A stretch of 43,501 bases of DNA from Leidyana gryllorum EB-2025a (taxonomy: Eukaryota > Apicomplexa). Shown here one piece after another: positions 1-7,064 of the stretch. Made by a program: the position numbers and the translations under genes. The notes under the pieces are model-generated. The model had not been told where the DNA came from and did not search any database. It was given only the letters and a program-made list of their open reading frames with translations. Location: positions 1 to 43,501 of the forward strand of contig JBLWGC010000074.1 in the NCBI GenBank assembly GCA_048772705.1, written 5' to 3'. The stretch's first letter is position 1. Each line of letters begins with the position of its first letter.

Positions 1-45
1 CGGCTCCCACTCGTACAATCCCGAATGAAGTTCAGACCAGCTGAG
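1..45 (+). pseudogene. tRNA-Glu relic (fragment)
   Basis: Only the 3' side of a Glu anticodon arm and part of the T-arm are recognisable (CGGCTCCCAC, then CAATCCCG). The same relic recurs at 33621 and, inverted, near 30271. Weak call. Confidence 0.35.
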
Positions 46-84
46 ACAAAATCTGAGTTGCACCAGTTGTGAGGGCTGGAACTG

Positions 85-156
85 CTCCGAGACCCGGAAT
101 CGAACCCGAGTCTTCCGCGTGACAGGCGGAAATACTAACCACTATACTATCTCGGA
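85..156 (-). tRNA. tRNA-Asp(GTC)
   Basis: Reads Asp codons GAC/GAT. Family form is 72 nt: acceptor TCCGAGA/TCTCGGA, discriminator G, anticodon loop CTGTCAC on stem TCCGC/GCGGA, T-loop TTCGATT. This copy has a disturbed T-stem (TCGGG facing CCGGG), so function is less certain than for its relatives at 11608 and 32188. Confidence 0.8.
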
Positions 157-250
157 CGCTCCGAACACACCGGCCTGAAACCCCAAAAGTCCTTCCATCT
201 TGAGATTCAAGGGATAGAAAACGCGTGGAGCGGCGAGCCAACAACATCCC

Positions 251-330
251 GGCAAGATGACCGAGTGGTCTGAGGCGCTGTGCTCAGACCGGAGTCCGAA
301 AGGTCGTGGGTTCGAATCCCACTTTTGTCA
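251..330 (+). tRNA. tRNA-Leu(CAG)
   Basis: Type II tRNA for CUG codons, 80 nt: acceptor GGCAAGA with TCTTGTC-like 3' side, long variable arm, anticodon loop CTCAGAC. One mismatch in the anticodon stem (CTGTG/CGGAG) and a TTTTGTC acceptor strand. Followed by a Trp relic on the other strand, as in the copies at 11435 and 32353. Confidence 0.88.
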
Positions 331-366
331 GGTTGCGCCCCAAACGGGAAAAACATAGAGTCCGGT

Positions 367-434
367 TGAGCCCAGAGTGATTCGAACACCCAACCTTCTG
401 GGAGTCAGACGCGCTACCGTTGCGCCATAGGCCC
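367..434 (-). pseudogene. tRNA-Trp pseudogene
   Basis: Trp body with GGGCCTA acceptor and D-arm, but four bases of the anticodon arm are missing (CTGACTCCCAGAAGG where the intact gene at 6771 has CTGACTCCAGATCAG), so no anticodon loop can form. Shared by all three copies of this block. Confidence 0.85.
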
Positions 435-454
435 AAAACCATCCCCCGTTCCAG

Positions 455-526
455 ACTCATTTACCGGCAATCGGCCCGCTTCTTAGGCGTGACATTCGAA
501 AATAGTAACCACTATGCTATCTCGGA
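455..526 (-). pseudogene. tRNA-Asp(GTC) pseudogene
   Basis: 5' half (TCCGAGATAGCATAGTGG) and the GTC triplet are retained; the anticodon stem, T-arm and 3' acceptor strand have decayed. Same decay in copies at 11239 and 32557, so it predates the duplication. Confidence 0.7.
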
Positions 527-606
527 CGCTTTGAACACGCCACGGACATTCCATTGGTTCAGAAAACGGCCGTTACCGTGTACGAGCTTCAACAACAAGG
601 TGTGAC

Positions 607-677
607 GCATCTGTGGTCTAGTGGTAGAATGTCTCGTTGCCATCGAGACGACCCGGGTTCGATTCCCGGCAGATGCA
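607..677 (+). tRNA. tRNA-Gly(GCC)
   Basis: 71-nt tRNA for GGC/GGT codons. Acceptor GCATCTG/CAGATGC, discriminator A, anticodon stem TCTCG/CGAGA with loop TTGCCAT, T-stem CCGGG/CCCGG with TTCGATT. All stems pair. No T-run until 17 bases downstream. Confidence 0.95.
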
Positions 678-743
678 GAGGACACATGGTTGCTTTTCCA
701 CATTCAGAAATGAGTTGGTGTTTAACCCTCCAACCACATGGCA

Positions 744-825
744 CGACAACTGCTGGATTTGAACCAGCGCGGGCCCGGCCCAGTAGATTTCTAGTCTACC
801 CCCTTAACCACTCGGGCAAGTTGCC
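744..825 (-). tRNA. tRNA-Ser(AGA)
   Basis: Type II tRNA, 82 nt, discriminator G as expected for Ser. Acceptor GGCAACT/AGTTGTC with one G-U pair, anticodon stem GTAGA/TCTAC with loop CTAGAAA, T-loop TTCAAAT. A34 implies inosine editing to read UCU/UCC. The same body carries TGA and CGA elsewhere in the window. Confidence 0.95.
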
Positions 826-892
826 GTTGTCGAACTTGGCATTTTGCGGCCAGTGGCTTCACATACGGTTCAGCAAGCTTTACTAGGACTGC

Positions 893-935
893 TCGCGCCG
901 CCCGAACCCGCGGTTCTCCCTTCAAAAGTCTTGTG
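893..935 (-). pseudogene. tRNA-Lys relic
   Basis: T-arm strand CGCGGGTTCGGGCGGCG and a piece of anticodon stem read on the minus strand match the 3' half of tRNA-Lys. A longer version of the same relic sits at 32989-33051. Confidence 0.45.
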
Positions 936-988
936 GAATCTTTCCGAGACGGTTCGGCTCTCGGCCGAAGCCTAAACTCCAGCACTTG

Positions 989-1061
989 TCCACTGTAGTC
1001 TAAGTGGCTAGGATATGCGGCTTTCACCCGCACGATCCGGGTTCAAGTCCCGGCAGTGGAA
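989..1061 (+). tRNA. tRNA-Glu(TTC)
   Basis: Reads GAA/GAG. 73 nt: acceptor TCCACTG/CAGTGGA, discriminator A, anticodon stem TGCGG/CCGCA with loop CTTTCAC, T-stem CCGGG/CCCGG with TTCAAGT. Fully paired. Heads the Glu-Thr-iMet-Pro module. Confidence 0.95.
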
Positions 1062-1137
1062 GTCATTAGAGTACTCGATCAAAGTGCTCTGATAACTTGC
1101 GTAAATAGGGACTGATGCGTGATTCCCGGCTTGCATT

Positions 1138-1209
1138 GCCTTCTTAGCTTAGGGGCAGAGCATTCGCTTAGTAAGCGAAAGGTCGCCGGTTCGATTCCGG
1201 CAGAAGGCT
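1138..1209 (+). tRNA. tRNA-Thr(AGT)
   Basis: 72 nt: acceptor GCCTTCT/AGAAGGC, discriminator T, anticodon stem TTCGC/GCGAA with loop TTAGTAA, T-stem GCCGG/CCGGC with TTCGATT. Fully paired; A34 would read ACU/ACC after inosine editing. Commonest intact family in the window. Confidence 0.95.
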
Positions 1210-1257
1210 TGCTCACGAGAGAATCTATTCTATAACTGTTTCCCTGCTGCGCACACT

Positions 1258-1329
1258 TAGCAGTGCGTCGTTTCGATCGACGGACCTTTGGGTTATGAGC
1301 CCAACACTCTTCCACTGAGCTACACTGCT
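1258..1329 (-). tRNA. Initiator tRNA-Met(CAT)
   Basis: Eukaryotic initiator hallmarks: A1:U72 at the end of acceptor AGCAGTG/CACTGCT, T-loop ATCGAAA (A54, A60), anticodon loop CTCATAA on stem TTGGG/CCCAA. T-stem CGTCG/CGACG. Used to start translation; distinct from the elongator body at 35404. Confidence 0.95.
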
Positions 1330-1466
1330 CAGTCTGCAACATGGAAGAGGTAGCCGAAATGCGATTCTTGAGATTCTAGTATGCCCTGACTACCCAAGTG
1401 TGCTAACGAGGTGGCTGTGTTGGTTCTGAGGGCAACTTGTCCCGTCGGGTCAACCCACGACCAAGA

Positions 1467-1537
1467 GGGCTCTTCTGGGAATCGAACCAGGACTCCTTCC
1501 ACCCTGAGGAGGGATCATAGCACTAGACCAAACAGCC
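1467..1537 (-). pseudogene. tRNA-Pro(AGG), degenerate
   Basis: Pro body (AGG in loop TCAGGGT) with one base lost from the T-stem and a mismatch in the anticodon stem (CCTCC/GGAAG). Intact relatives lie at 9865 and 31161. Confidence 0.8.
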
Positions 1538-1625
1538 CATCGGTCGGTGGTGCAAATGGCTGGTACAGTCGGGAGACTGGTTATAATATGTCAAGAACCA
1601 CTAAATGCTATGGGGTCTGCACAGC

Positions 1626-1698
1626 AGGCGACTAGCTGGAATGATATAGCACTCGCTCAGCATGCGAGAGATACTGGGATGGATGCCCAGGTCGTCCA
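1626..1698 (+). pseudogene. tRNA-Ala(AGC), degenerate
   Basis: Anticodon arm CTCGC-TCAGCAT-GCGAG and 3' GTCGTCCA are kept, but the D-arm is scrambled (AGCTGGAATGATATAGCA) and the first acceptor base changed. Confidence 0.75.
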
Positions 1699-1774
1699 AA
1701 CTTCTAACGGCTGCACCTGCGGTATTTGAAAACAGAGTCACGACCGAATGGAGTTGATGCCCGATCACATAACA

Positions 1775-1856
1775 CGACAACTGCTCGATTCGAACCAGCG
1801 CGGGCCAGACCCACTAGATTTCAAGTCTACCCCCTTAACCACTCGGGCAAGTTGCC
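1775..1856 (-). tRNA. tRNA-Ser(TGA)
   Basis: Ser body with loop CTTGAAA, reading UCA/UCG. One T-stem mismatch (GCTGG/CGAGC). Neighbour of the Ala-like relic, as in three other copies (7462, 14088, 24223). Confidence 0.9.
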
Positions 1857-1914
1857 AACTCTCGAATTCGACATGCCGCGAGGAGTGACCAAATACCCCC
1901 ATGTTCAGCCTGTC

Positions 1915-1986
1915 CTGCGGCATTTATAGGTCTAAACCGACCTCTCGCGTGCAAAGTCATCGCTCTACCACTTGAGATAGCCGCCC
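1915..1986 (-). pseudogene. Ala-like tRNA relic
   Basis: Starts with an Ala-type 5' end (GGGCGGC, then D-arm ending GGTAGAGCG) but lacks a recognisable T-arm; the central triplet region is TTTGCAC. Copies at 7603, 14229 and 24091 always sit next to Ser(TGA). Confidence 0.55.
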
Positions 1987-2072
1987 ACCCGCCAAACCTA
2001 GGTGAACTTCCCACCTGAGATCGACTCACAGTTCTCTGGCGCCTCATTCGTCAGTGCAACTGTTGTGACTCG

Positions 2073-2145
2073 TCCACTGTAGTCTAAGTGGCTAGGATAT
2101 GCGGCTTTCACCCGCACGATCCGGGTTCAAGTCCCGGCAGTGGAA
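2073..2145 (+). tRNA. tRNA-Glu(TTC)
   Basis: Identical in all stems and loops to the copy at 989; the downstream spacer and Thr and iMet genes are repeated too. Confidence 0.95.
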
Positions 2146-2221
2146 GTCATTAGAGTACTGGATCAAAGTGCTCTGATAACTTGTGTCAATAGGGACTGAT
2201 GCGTGACTCCCGGCTTGCATT

Positions 2222-2293
2222 GCCTTCTTAGCTTAGGGGCAGAGCATTCGCTTAGTAAGCGAAGGGTCGCCGGTTCGACTCCGGCAGAAGCTT
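2222..2293 (+). tRNA. tRNA-Thr(AGT), weakened acceptor
   Basis: As the copy at 1138 except that the 3' acceptor strand reads AGAAGCT rather than AGAAGGC, costing one or two pairs with GCCTTCT. Anticodon and T-arms intact. Confidence 0.75.
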
Positions 2294-2341
2294 TTGCTCA
2301 CGAGCCGAACTATTCTAAACTGTTTCCCTTTTGCGCACACT

Positions 2342-2413
2342 TAGCAGTGAGTCGTTTCGATCGACTGACCTTTGGGTTATGAGCCCAACACTCTTCCAAT
2401 GAGCTACACTGCT
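2342..2413 (-). tRNA. Initiator tRNA-Met(CAT)
   Basis: Initiator body; T-stem AGTCG/CGACT carries a paired change relative to the copy at 1258. D-loop CATTGG in place of CAGTGG. Confidence 0.94.
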
Positions 2414-2548
2414 CAGTCCGCAACATGGAAGAGGTAGCCGAAATGCGATTCTTGAGATGTTAATTGTCTTGAGTGTCGAAGTGGGCTAACGAGGTGGATG
2501 TGTTAGTTCTAAAACTGCTTATCCCATCGGGTCAACCAACAGCCAAGA

Positions 2549-2624
2549 GGGCTGTTCTGGGAATCGAACCCAGGACTCCTTCCACCCACCCTAAGGAAAG
2601 ATCGTACCACTAGACCAAACAGCC
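2549..2624 (-). pseudogene. tRNA-Pro(AGG) with 4-base insertion
   Basis: Pro body intact except for four extra bases just 3' of the anticodon (TTAGGGTGGGTGGAAG), apparently a tandem duplication; the loop becomes 11 bases. Position differs slightly from a canonical intron site, so a pseudogene is more likely than a mini-intron. Confidence 0.8.
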
Positions 2625-2713
2625 GCCTAGCCGGTGGTTCAACCCGCTGGGTACAGTCGAGAGACTCGTCTCACTATGTGAAGTATTACTCAATCCCATG
2701 AGGTGGGCACAGA

Positions 2714-2786
2714 GGGAGGCTAGCCCAGATGATGAAACGGTGGCTTAGTATAAGAAAGTTTTTGGGATCGATTCCCAGCCCATCCA
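2714..2786 (+). pseudogene. Ala-like tRNA relic (GGATGGGCTGG type)
   Basis: 73-base relic with an Ala-type T-loop (ATCGATT) and 3' end CCCATCCA, but no paired anticodon stem. Members at 17954, 19125, 29556 and 38354 all flank Tyr genes. Confidence 0.55.
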
Positions 2787-2879
2787 AGCTACATAGATGG
2801 AACCCTCACCGGAGTAGTCTAGTTGGCCTATCAACGCTGCCATCAGGTTGAGTAGTAGTTTGCCGATCACCCCTCTACT

Positions 2880-2959
2880 TCCGGTGGGACGGAATCGGAC
2901 CGCCGACTATCTGATGCCAGCACTACAGTCAGATGCTCCACCAACTGAGCTACCCCCGG
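2880..2959 (-). tRNA. tRNA-Tyr(GTA) with 7-base intron
   Basis: C1:G72 at the acceptor end (CCGGGGG/CCACCGG, one G-A mismatch), discriminator A, loop CTGTAGA split after position 37 by intron tgctggc. T-loop is TCCGATT, so U55 is lost in this copy; the copies at 17785, 18956 and 23065 keep TTCGATT. Confidence 0.85.
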
Positions 2960-2979
2960 CCGTCCAACTGCTCCGGGGT

Positions 2980-3059
2980 TCGAAAGGCTCAACCTCAGAT
3001 CCTCGCCCTGTCGGACTGCGGTCTGAGCACAGCGTCTTAGACCACTCGACCATCTTGCC
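2980..3059 (-). pseudogene. Leu-type relic with replaced 3' half
   Basis: 5' half of tRNA-Leu(CAG) (loop CTCAGAC) runs into a foreign hairpin ending TTCGAACCCC instead of the Leu T-arm and acceptor. Always 16-20 bases from a Tyr gene (also 17685, 18856, 22965, 38603). Confidence 0.65.
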
Positions 3060-3150
3060 GCTGTGTTGTTGGTTCGTCCCTCCACGCATTTTTTGTCCGT
3101 GAGCCGAAAAAGAAAGACTTCTGGGATTGGAGGCCGGCGTGTTCAGAAGG

Positions 3151-3222
3151 TCCGAGTTAGTATAGTGGTTAGTGTCTCCGCCTGTCACGCGGAAGACCCG
3201 GGTTCGATTCCCGGCCTCGAAA
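3151..3222 (+). pseudogene. tRNA-Asp(GTC), degenerate acceptor
   Basis: Anticodon, D- and T-arms are Asp-like and paired, but acceptor TCCGAGT faces CCTCGAA with two mismatches. Confidence 0.75.
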
Positions 3223-3277
3223 CGCAGGCGGTTTCGCTTAAGATTGTCTTTTTTGGTGCCCGCTGAAAGTTGCGAGC

Positions 3278-3350
3278 TACAGCCACCGAGGATCGAACTC
3301 GGGACCTTCTGCGTGTGAAGCAGACGTCGTAACCACTAGACCATGGCTGC
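3278..3350 (-). tRNA. tRNA-Val(CAC)
   Basis: 73 nt, reads GUG. Acceptor GCAGCCA/TGGCTGT (G-U at the end), discriminator A, stem TCTGC/GCAGA with loop TTCACAC, T-stem CCGAG/CTCGG with TTCGATC. Fully paired. Confidence 0.95.
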
Positions 3351-3414
3351 GTGGATGGTCCCCGCAGCCCAAGAGAAGTGGCGAAGCTCCAGGGAGTAGT
3401 GAGGACCAGTTCAA

Positions 3415-3484
3415 GGGTCGCGCCGGGATCGAACCCAGGTCGGAAAATCCAAAGTGTCGAGTGCTAACCACCAAGGACGCAACC
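3415..3484 (-). pseudogene. tRNA-Gln(TTG), degenerate
   Basis: Gln body two bases short, D-arm altered (GTCCTTGGTGGTTAGC) and anticodon stem unpaired; loop would be CTTTGGA. Same state in the inverted copy at 34522. Confidence 0.75.
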
Positions 3485-3641
3485 GGTTCAGCCCATCCCA
3501 GAAGAGTCGGACTAACGCTTCCTCAACTGGACACATGCAACACGGGTCTTGTATACAGACCCCAGCGTAAAGAGTTGGATTCGAGTCGGGCAAAAACCTC
3601 AGTTCAATCATTCAACCAGTTGCGCTCTCCCCGAATGCTAC

Positions 3642-3723
3642 CGACAAGGGTGAGATTCGAACTCACGCGGGTGGAACCCAACGGCTTAGCAGGCCGCCGC
3701 CTTAACCACTCGGCCACCTTGCC
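3642..3723 (-). tRNA. tRNA-Ser(GCT)
   Basis: Type II, 82 nt, reads AGC/AGU. Acceptor GGCAAGG/CCTTGTC, discriminator G, stem GCGGC/GCCGT with loop CTGCTAA, variable arm TTGGG...CACCC-type, T-stem GTGAG/CTCAC. Intact. Confidence 0.95.
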
Positions 3724-3831
3724 GACGACATCTCTTGCTCGCTGGCACTTTTTCACAACGGTTTGGGGGAGGTTCTGAGATCGAAGCGTTCTTTCACTCC
3801 ACGAGTATCGAGATGACCGAAGCCTCTCCAT

Positions 3832-3903
3832 GGTGCGGTGGCCTACTGGATAGGCATCGGTCTTCGGAACCGGGAGTTGTGGGTCCGAGGCCCATCGGCA
3901 TCA
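3832..3903 (+). pseudogene. tRNA-Arg(TCG), degenerate
   Basis: One base lost from the D-loop and T-loop changed to TCCGAGG; anticodon arm CTTCGGA intact. The whole gene is at 20139. Confidence 0.75.
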
Positions 3904-3981
3904 TAGCCTCTCACTCGGAAGACGTTCCGTTTCGACCGAGGCAAGCTTGCTAGCTGTATGAGAGTTGCTGCCCCGCATGTC

Positions 3982-4050
3982 GAGTTGAAGTGCTAGTGGT
4001 ATCAGTTTCCTTCGTCTGTGGAAGTGCTCGATCCGATCCCCGAACAGTCC
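3982..4050 (+). pseudogene. tRNA-Pro relic
   Basis: Recognisable as CTAGTGGTAT, TTCCTTCG and GAACAGTCC in Pro order; stems no longer pair. Last tRNA trace before a tRNA-free kilobase. Confidence 0.55.
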
Positions 4051-4123
4051 GTTTTTGAGTAGGTTGCAGACAGCTGGAGCAGAAATTGCCCGAGTCTCTC
4101 GAGCTGCAGATCTTTCGCAATTG

Positions 4124-4714
4124 CAAGTCGCTACTCAAGGGGAACGAGGCCCAGTTCTCATCTCTGCATACTTTCGACCACAAGTCAGACTTAGAACCAA
4201 GTTAGTATTTTTGCCGACAAGTCTACCACGAATATGTCGCACACGACGGCGCAAAACAAGAACTACGACTTGTTGTACCAAGTGCAAAAGTTATCTTAGG
4301 CCGCCTCTTGCCTAGTCCAACTCTGACTTAGCCAACTTTGCTTGCGTGTGTCTCTCACTCTGGTGTCTCTCTCACTCCACCCATGTGCCAGTCGCTCGCA
4401 CTCTTGCGGAGCCTCGCGCTGGACACACACGGTGGTTCTCCCCGACACCACACTCTGATCATTCATGCGAGTGTCTGCACGGTTACACTGCCACAGAGAG
4501 TTCAGACCACTAGGGTGCATTAGCCTTTACGCTTTAGCAGTAGTTGCTTTACGTTCGTTAATAATGCCTTTTCACCATCTTATACATGCCCCTATATAAG
4601 TGCCAAGTATGTAGGGAAGTATCCAGATGGATGTTAATTCGATTGGAAATTTCACCAAGTCGAATTTGGCCACCCGATAGGAAGTTGACCATCAGGCAAA
4701 CACGAACTACAACA
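4124..4714 (-). mobile_element. Truncated LTR of an LTR retrotransposon
   Basis: About 590 bp, in reverse orientation, matching the complete solo LTR at 21740-22341 with about ten single-base differences by eye, all transitions (roughly 98% identity). The 5' end (TGTTGTAG read on the minus strand, at 4714) is present; the last dozen bases of the 3' end are missing and no target duplication is visible. Fossil LTR, recent by its similarity. Confidence 0.85.
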
Positions 4715-5202
4715 GATAGCCTCGATTCATCCGACGAAGAGGAGATCGCCGTCCCACATCCTTCCCCTCACAGGCCCTCCGTCTGCGTGGCGACAGCGAG
4801 TGGTCCGAGCAAGCCGGCTCTTCCATCGATGCTCTGACTGGTCTCTCCGAACCCCGGTCATCCCCCAAGCAGCAGTGAAGAAGCGGACCCCGCCCAATTA
4901 CAAAGACTCCCTACCTGCCCAACGTGCCGAGCAGAAAAAAAAATGCGAGGGGGGCAGGGCAGCAAGACGCAGTCCTCACAATTTGGTAGCCAACCGAGAA
5001 AGCTGAAGCGACGAAAAAACAGTGCTGGCTAGGATTCGACGCGTAAACTGGAGCGCCTCTCAATCATGTAGTCACGGTCGCGTGAGCCCTGCGGACGCAG
5101 CCCAAGAGGTAAGGCTTCAGGGGCGAAAGCCAATCATGTCAATGTCGTGGTGCGCTCGCCAAGCTGGAATGGTCGCATTTTATTGAGTGTAGAGCGAGTT
5201 GA
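4715..5202. other. tRNA-free stretch with coding-like remnant
   Basis: No tRNA motif. Plus-strand frames around 4711-5006 have coding-like composition: an acidic patch (SSDEEE) followed by Pro/Ser-rich sequence, then a basic patch (EQKKKCEGG) in another frame. I do not recognise a family; it may be decayed mobile-element or host exon sequence. The rest (5010-5200) shows nothing. Confidence 0.3.
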
Positions 5203-5253
5203 CACCAACCTTTTGATCTGGAATCAGACGCGCTACCGCTGCGCTATAGACCC
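5203..5253 (-). pseudogene. tRNA-Trp(CCA) 5' fragment
   Basis: Acceptor 5' strand, D-arm and anticodon arm (loop TTCCAGA, CCA kept) of Trp; T-arm and 3' acceptor missing. Confidence 0.75.
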
Positions 5254-5314
5254 AGAATCATCGCCTTGTGATCAGCATAGATTTTAAGATCTTCGAGTGT
5301 TCCAGCTCATCTCC

Positions 5315-5386
5315 ATGGCACGCGCGGAGTAAAACCACGGACTTGCTGATCTTCAGTCAGGGGCTCTACCACTGAGCTACGTACCC
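5315..5386 (-). pseudogene. Cys-body tRNA with GAA anticodon
   Basis: 72 nt and closely matches tRNA-Cys at 6907, but the loop is CTGAAGA: anticodon GAA (Phe codons) in place of GCA. First acceptor pair and one anticodon-stem pair are lost, and the T-loop has decayed, so probably not expressed as a working tRNA. Confidence 0.75.
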
Positions 5387-5449
5387 ACAAACTGCCCGTC
5401 ATTCGTTCGACCCACTTCTCTGATACGCGCTCAAACAAAAACGTGTAAC

Positions 5450-5518
5450 GCATCTGTGGTCAAGTGATAGAATGTCCTGTTGCCACCGAGACGACGGGTG
5501 CGTTTCTCGGCAGATGCA
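5450..5518 (+). pseudogene. tRNA-Gly(GCC), degenerate
   Basis: Acceptor ends intact, two bases short, T-stem broken; TTGCCAC loop kept. Confidence 0.75.
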
Positions 5519-5600
5519 GGGACGATAGCACAAGGTTGCGTTTGCCACCACTCGAGGGCTTCACGCGTGAGGTGGTGTTTAACCCTCCAATGACATCGAA

Positions 5601-5640
5601 CGATAACTGCTGGATTTGAACCTGCCCAGGCCAAACCACA
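5601..5640 (-). pseudogene. tRNA-Ser 3' fragment
   Basis: T-arm, acceptor 3' strand and part of the variable arm of Ser; the rest is lost at the border of the tRNA-free stretch. Confidence 0.65.
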
Positions 5641-6016
5641 CGACAGTGCCAATCCCTGGGGGCACATCCTCGAAAGGACCACAATCGATTTTACAGGGCC
5701 CATACAGTAAAACTCCTGCAAAGCAATGGTGACTCTTGCCTCAGCGCGAATGGCACCGCGTTGTGGAAGTCTTGTCGGCAAGGAGTCCGTATTGGGCACA
5801 TAAACTGGGTGCACATTGAATTGAATCGTACCCATCGACGTCGTTTCGCTGTCGACGAGAATCACGTCAACGGCCGAAAACGTGATTGAGATGTGGTTAG
5901 GCGACGAGTTTTCATTGAAAGCTATGGCAACCTGCCGCTATTTATTTACCGAGTTGAGAGCCTTTGATTGTGCCCTGTAGCCCTTGGACAGACCTGGGCA
6001 TCGCAGTATGTGTGAA
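5641..6016 (-). other. tRNA-free stretch with unrecognised coding-like remnant
   Basis: On the minus strand, roughly 5660-5935, one frame reads about 90 codons with protein-like composition (hydrophobic and charged residues alternating, e.g. SAVDVILVDSE and RAEARVTIALQEF). I do not recognise the family and it has no start, end or neighbours that suggest a working gene. Likely a gene or mobile-element fossil fragment. Confidence 0.35.
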
Positions 6017-6089
6017 AATTGCTTCAGAGCCCAGATGTCCGAGTTTGTATTTTACAATCACACACTCTGCAGACTAAGATACAAGAGGC
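6017..6089 (-). pseudogene. Asn-like tRNA relic
   Basis: D-arm and spacing follow tRNA-Asn, but anticodon arm reads TGATTGTAAAATGC-like and no stem pairs. Relatives at 11988, 17185 and 31807 hold the same place between Ala and Gln. Confidence 0.5.
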
Positions 6090-6200
6090 AGTTACAATAT
6101 TTCAAAGGTCAGTAGAGAGACGCGTGTTGCATGTGTCCAGTCGACGGAGCGCTAATCCGGATGGCTTTACCGCCTCTTTTGGGATGGGATGGGCTGAACC

Positions 6201-6272
6201 GGTTGCGTGGTGTAGTGGTTAGCACTGGAGACTTTGAATCTCCCGACCTGGGTTCGATTCCCGGCGCGACCT
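6201..6272 (+). tRNA. tRNA-Gln(TTG)
   Basis: 72 nt, reads CAA. Acceptor GGTTGCG/CGCGACC, discriminator T, stem GGAGA/TCTCC with loop CTTTGAA, T-loop TTCGATT. Fully paired; only intact TTG copy in the window. Confidence 0.95.
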
Positions 6273-6335
6273 TGTCACTGGTCCTCCGTACTTCCTCAAA
6301 CTTCGCCACTTCTCTTGGTCTGCGGGACCTTCGGT

Positions 6336-6408
6336 GCAGCCATGGTCTAGTGGTCACGACATCTGCTTCACACGCAGAAGGTCCCGAGCGCGATCCTCGG
6401 TGGCTGTA
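6336..6408 (+). tRNA. tRNA-Val(CAC), altered T-loop
   Basis: Acceptor and anticodon arms intact (TTCACAC). T-loop is CGCGATC, losing the TT start of the B box, so promoter strength is doubtful. Confidence 0.72.
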
Positions 6409-6463
6409 GCTTGCAACCTTCAGCGGGAACCAAAGCAGAGAATCTTAAGCGAACCCAGCTTTG

Positions 6464-6535
6464 CTCCGAGACCGGGAATCGAACCCGGGTCTTCCGCGTG
6501 ACAGGCGGAAATACTAACCACTATACTATCTCGGA
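6464..6535 (-). tRNA. tRNA-Asp(GTC)
   Basis: All stems of the Asp family pair; matches the copy at 11608. Confidence 0.95.
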
Positions 6536-6631
6536 CGCTCGCAAACACGCCGGCCTTCAGCCTCAGACGTCTTACCAGTTTCGAGATTCCACGCACAAAA
6601 ACCGCGTGGAGTGACGAACCAACAACACTGC

Positions 6632-6734
6632 GGCAAGATGGCCGAGTGGTCTAAGGCGCTGTGTTCAGGCGGCAGTCCGAAAGGGCGTGGGTATCGGCAT
6701 TCGGTCAGCCACTGGATGCAATAGGGCTTTGTCA
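6632..6734 (+). pseudogene. tRNA-Leu(CAG) with T-arm insertion
   Basis: 5' two-thirds is a good Leu(CAG) (loop TTCAGGC). The T-arm is split by about 27 bases that match the Leu 3' spacer seen, inverted, near 13427-13456. Confidence 0.8.
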
Positions 6735-6770
6735 GGTTGCGCCCTAAACGGGAGAAACATAGAGTCCGAT

Positions 6771-6842
6771 TGGGCCCAGAGTGATTTGAACACACAACCT
6801 TCTGATCTGGAGTCAGACGCGCTACCGTTGCGCCATAGGCCC
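6771..6842 (-). tRNA. tRNA-Trp(CCA)
   Basis: The only full-length Trp gene here: acceptor GGGCCTA/TGGGCCC, D-stem GCGC, stem TCTGA/TCAGA with loop CTCCAGA, discriminator A. One T-stem mismatch; T-loop TTCAAAT. Trp copies elsewhere are broken. Confidence 0.92.
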
Positions 6843-6906
6843 AAAAACATCCCCCGTTCCAGACTCATTGCCTTGTGATCAGGAGTGGAGGTTTCATTCC
6901 ATCTTC

Positions 6907-6978
6907 AGGGCACGCGCGGAGCTGAACCGCGGACTTGCTGATCTGCAGTCAGCTGCTCTGCCACTGAGCTTCGTACCC
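6907..6978 (-). tRNA. tRNA-Cys(GCA)
   Basis: 72 nt, reads UGC/UGU. Acceptor GGGTACG/CGTGCCC, stem GCTGA/TCAGC with loop CTGCAGA, T-stem CGCGG/CCGCG with TTCAGCT. Only intact Cys gene in the window. Confidence 0.94.
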
Positions 6979-7044
6979 AGAACTGCCCCTCATACTCGCT
7001 CAACTCGATTCTGTCTTCTCGTTTGAAGCAAAACGGCCGTGCAC

Positions 7045-7064
7045 GTCCACTAGACCATGGCTGC
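7045..7064 (-). pseudogene. tRNA-Val 5' fragment
   Basis: Only GCAGCCATGGTCTAGTGG, the acceptor 5' strand and D-arm, remains. Confidence 0.6.

Larger units (their letters stand above)
85..1395. repeat. Inverted segmental duplication, arm 1
   Basis: A string of about ten tRNA loci (Asp, Leu, Trp relic, Asp relic, Gly, Ser, Lys relic, Glu, Thr, iMet) is repeated in reverse order and orientation at 10370-11680; positions add up to 11765. Differences are a few substitutions and a 1-2 base indel. Part of it appears again, direct, at 32188-33222. Confidence 0.9.
3278..3850. repeat. Inverted duplication of the Val-Gln-Ser(GCT) block
   Basis: Repeated in reverse at about 34156-34728 (positions add up to 38006). 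Gene order Val, Gln relic, Ser(GCT) and spacer sequence are shared. The two Val copies differ in anticodon, CAC here and AAC there. Confidence 0.85.

Noticed and set aside
2549-2624. Four-base insert in Pro as a mini-intron
   Set aside because: It duplicates neighbouring bases, occurs in one copy only, and does not sit cleanly after position 37.
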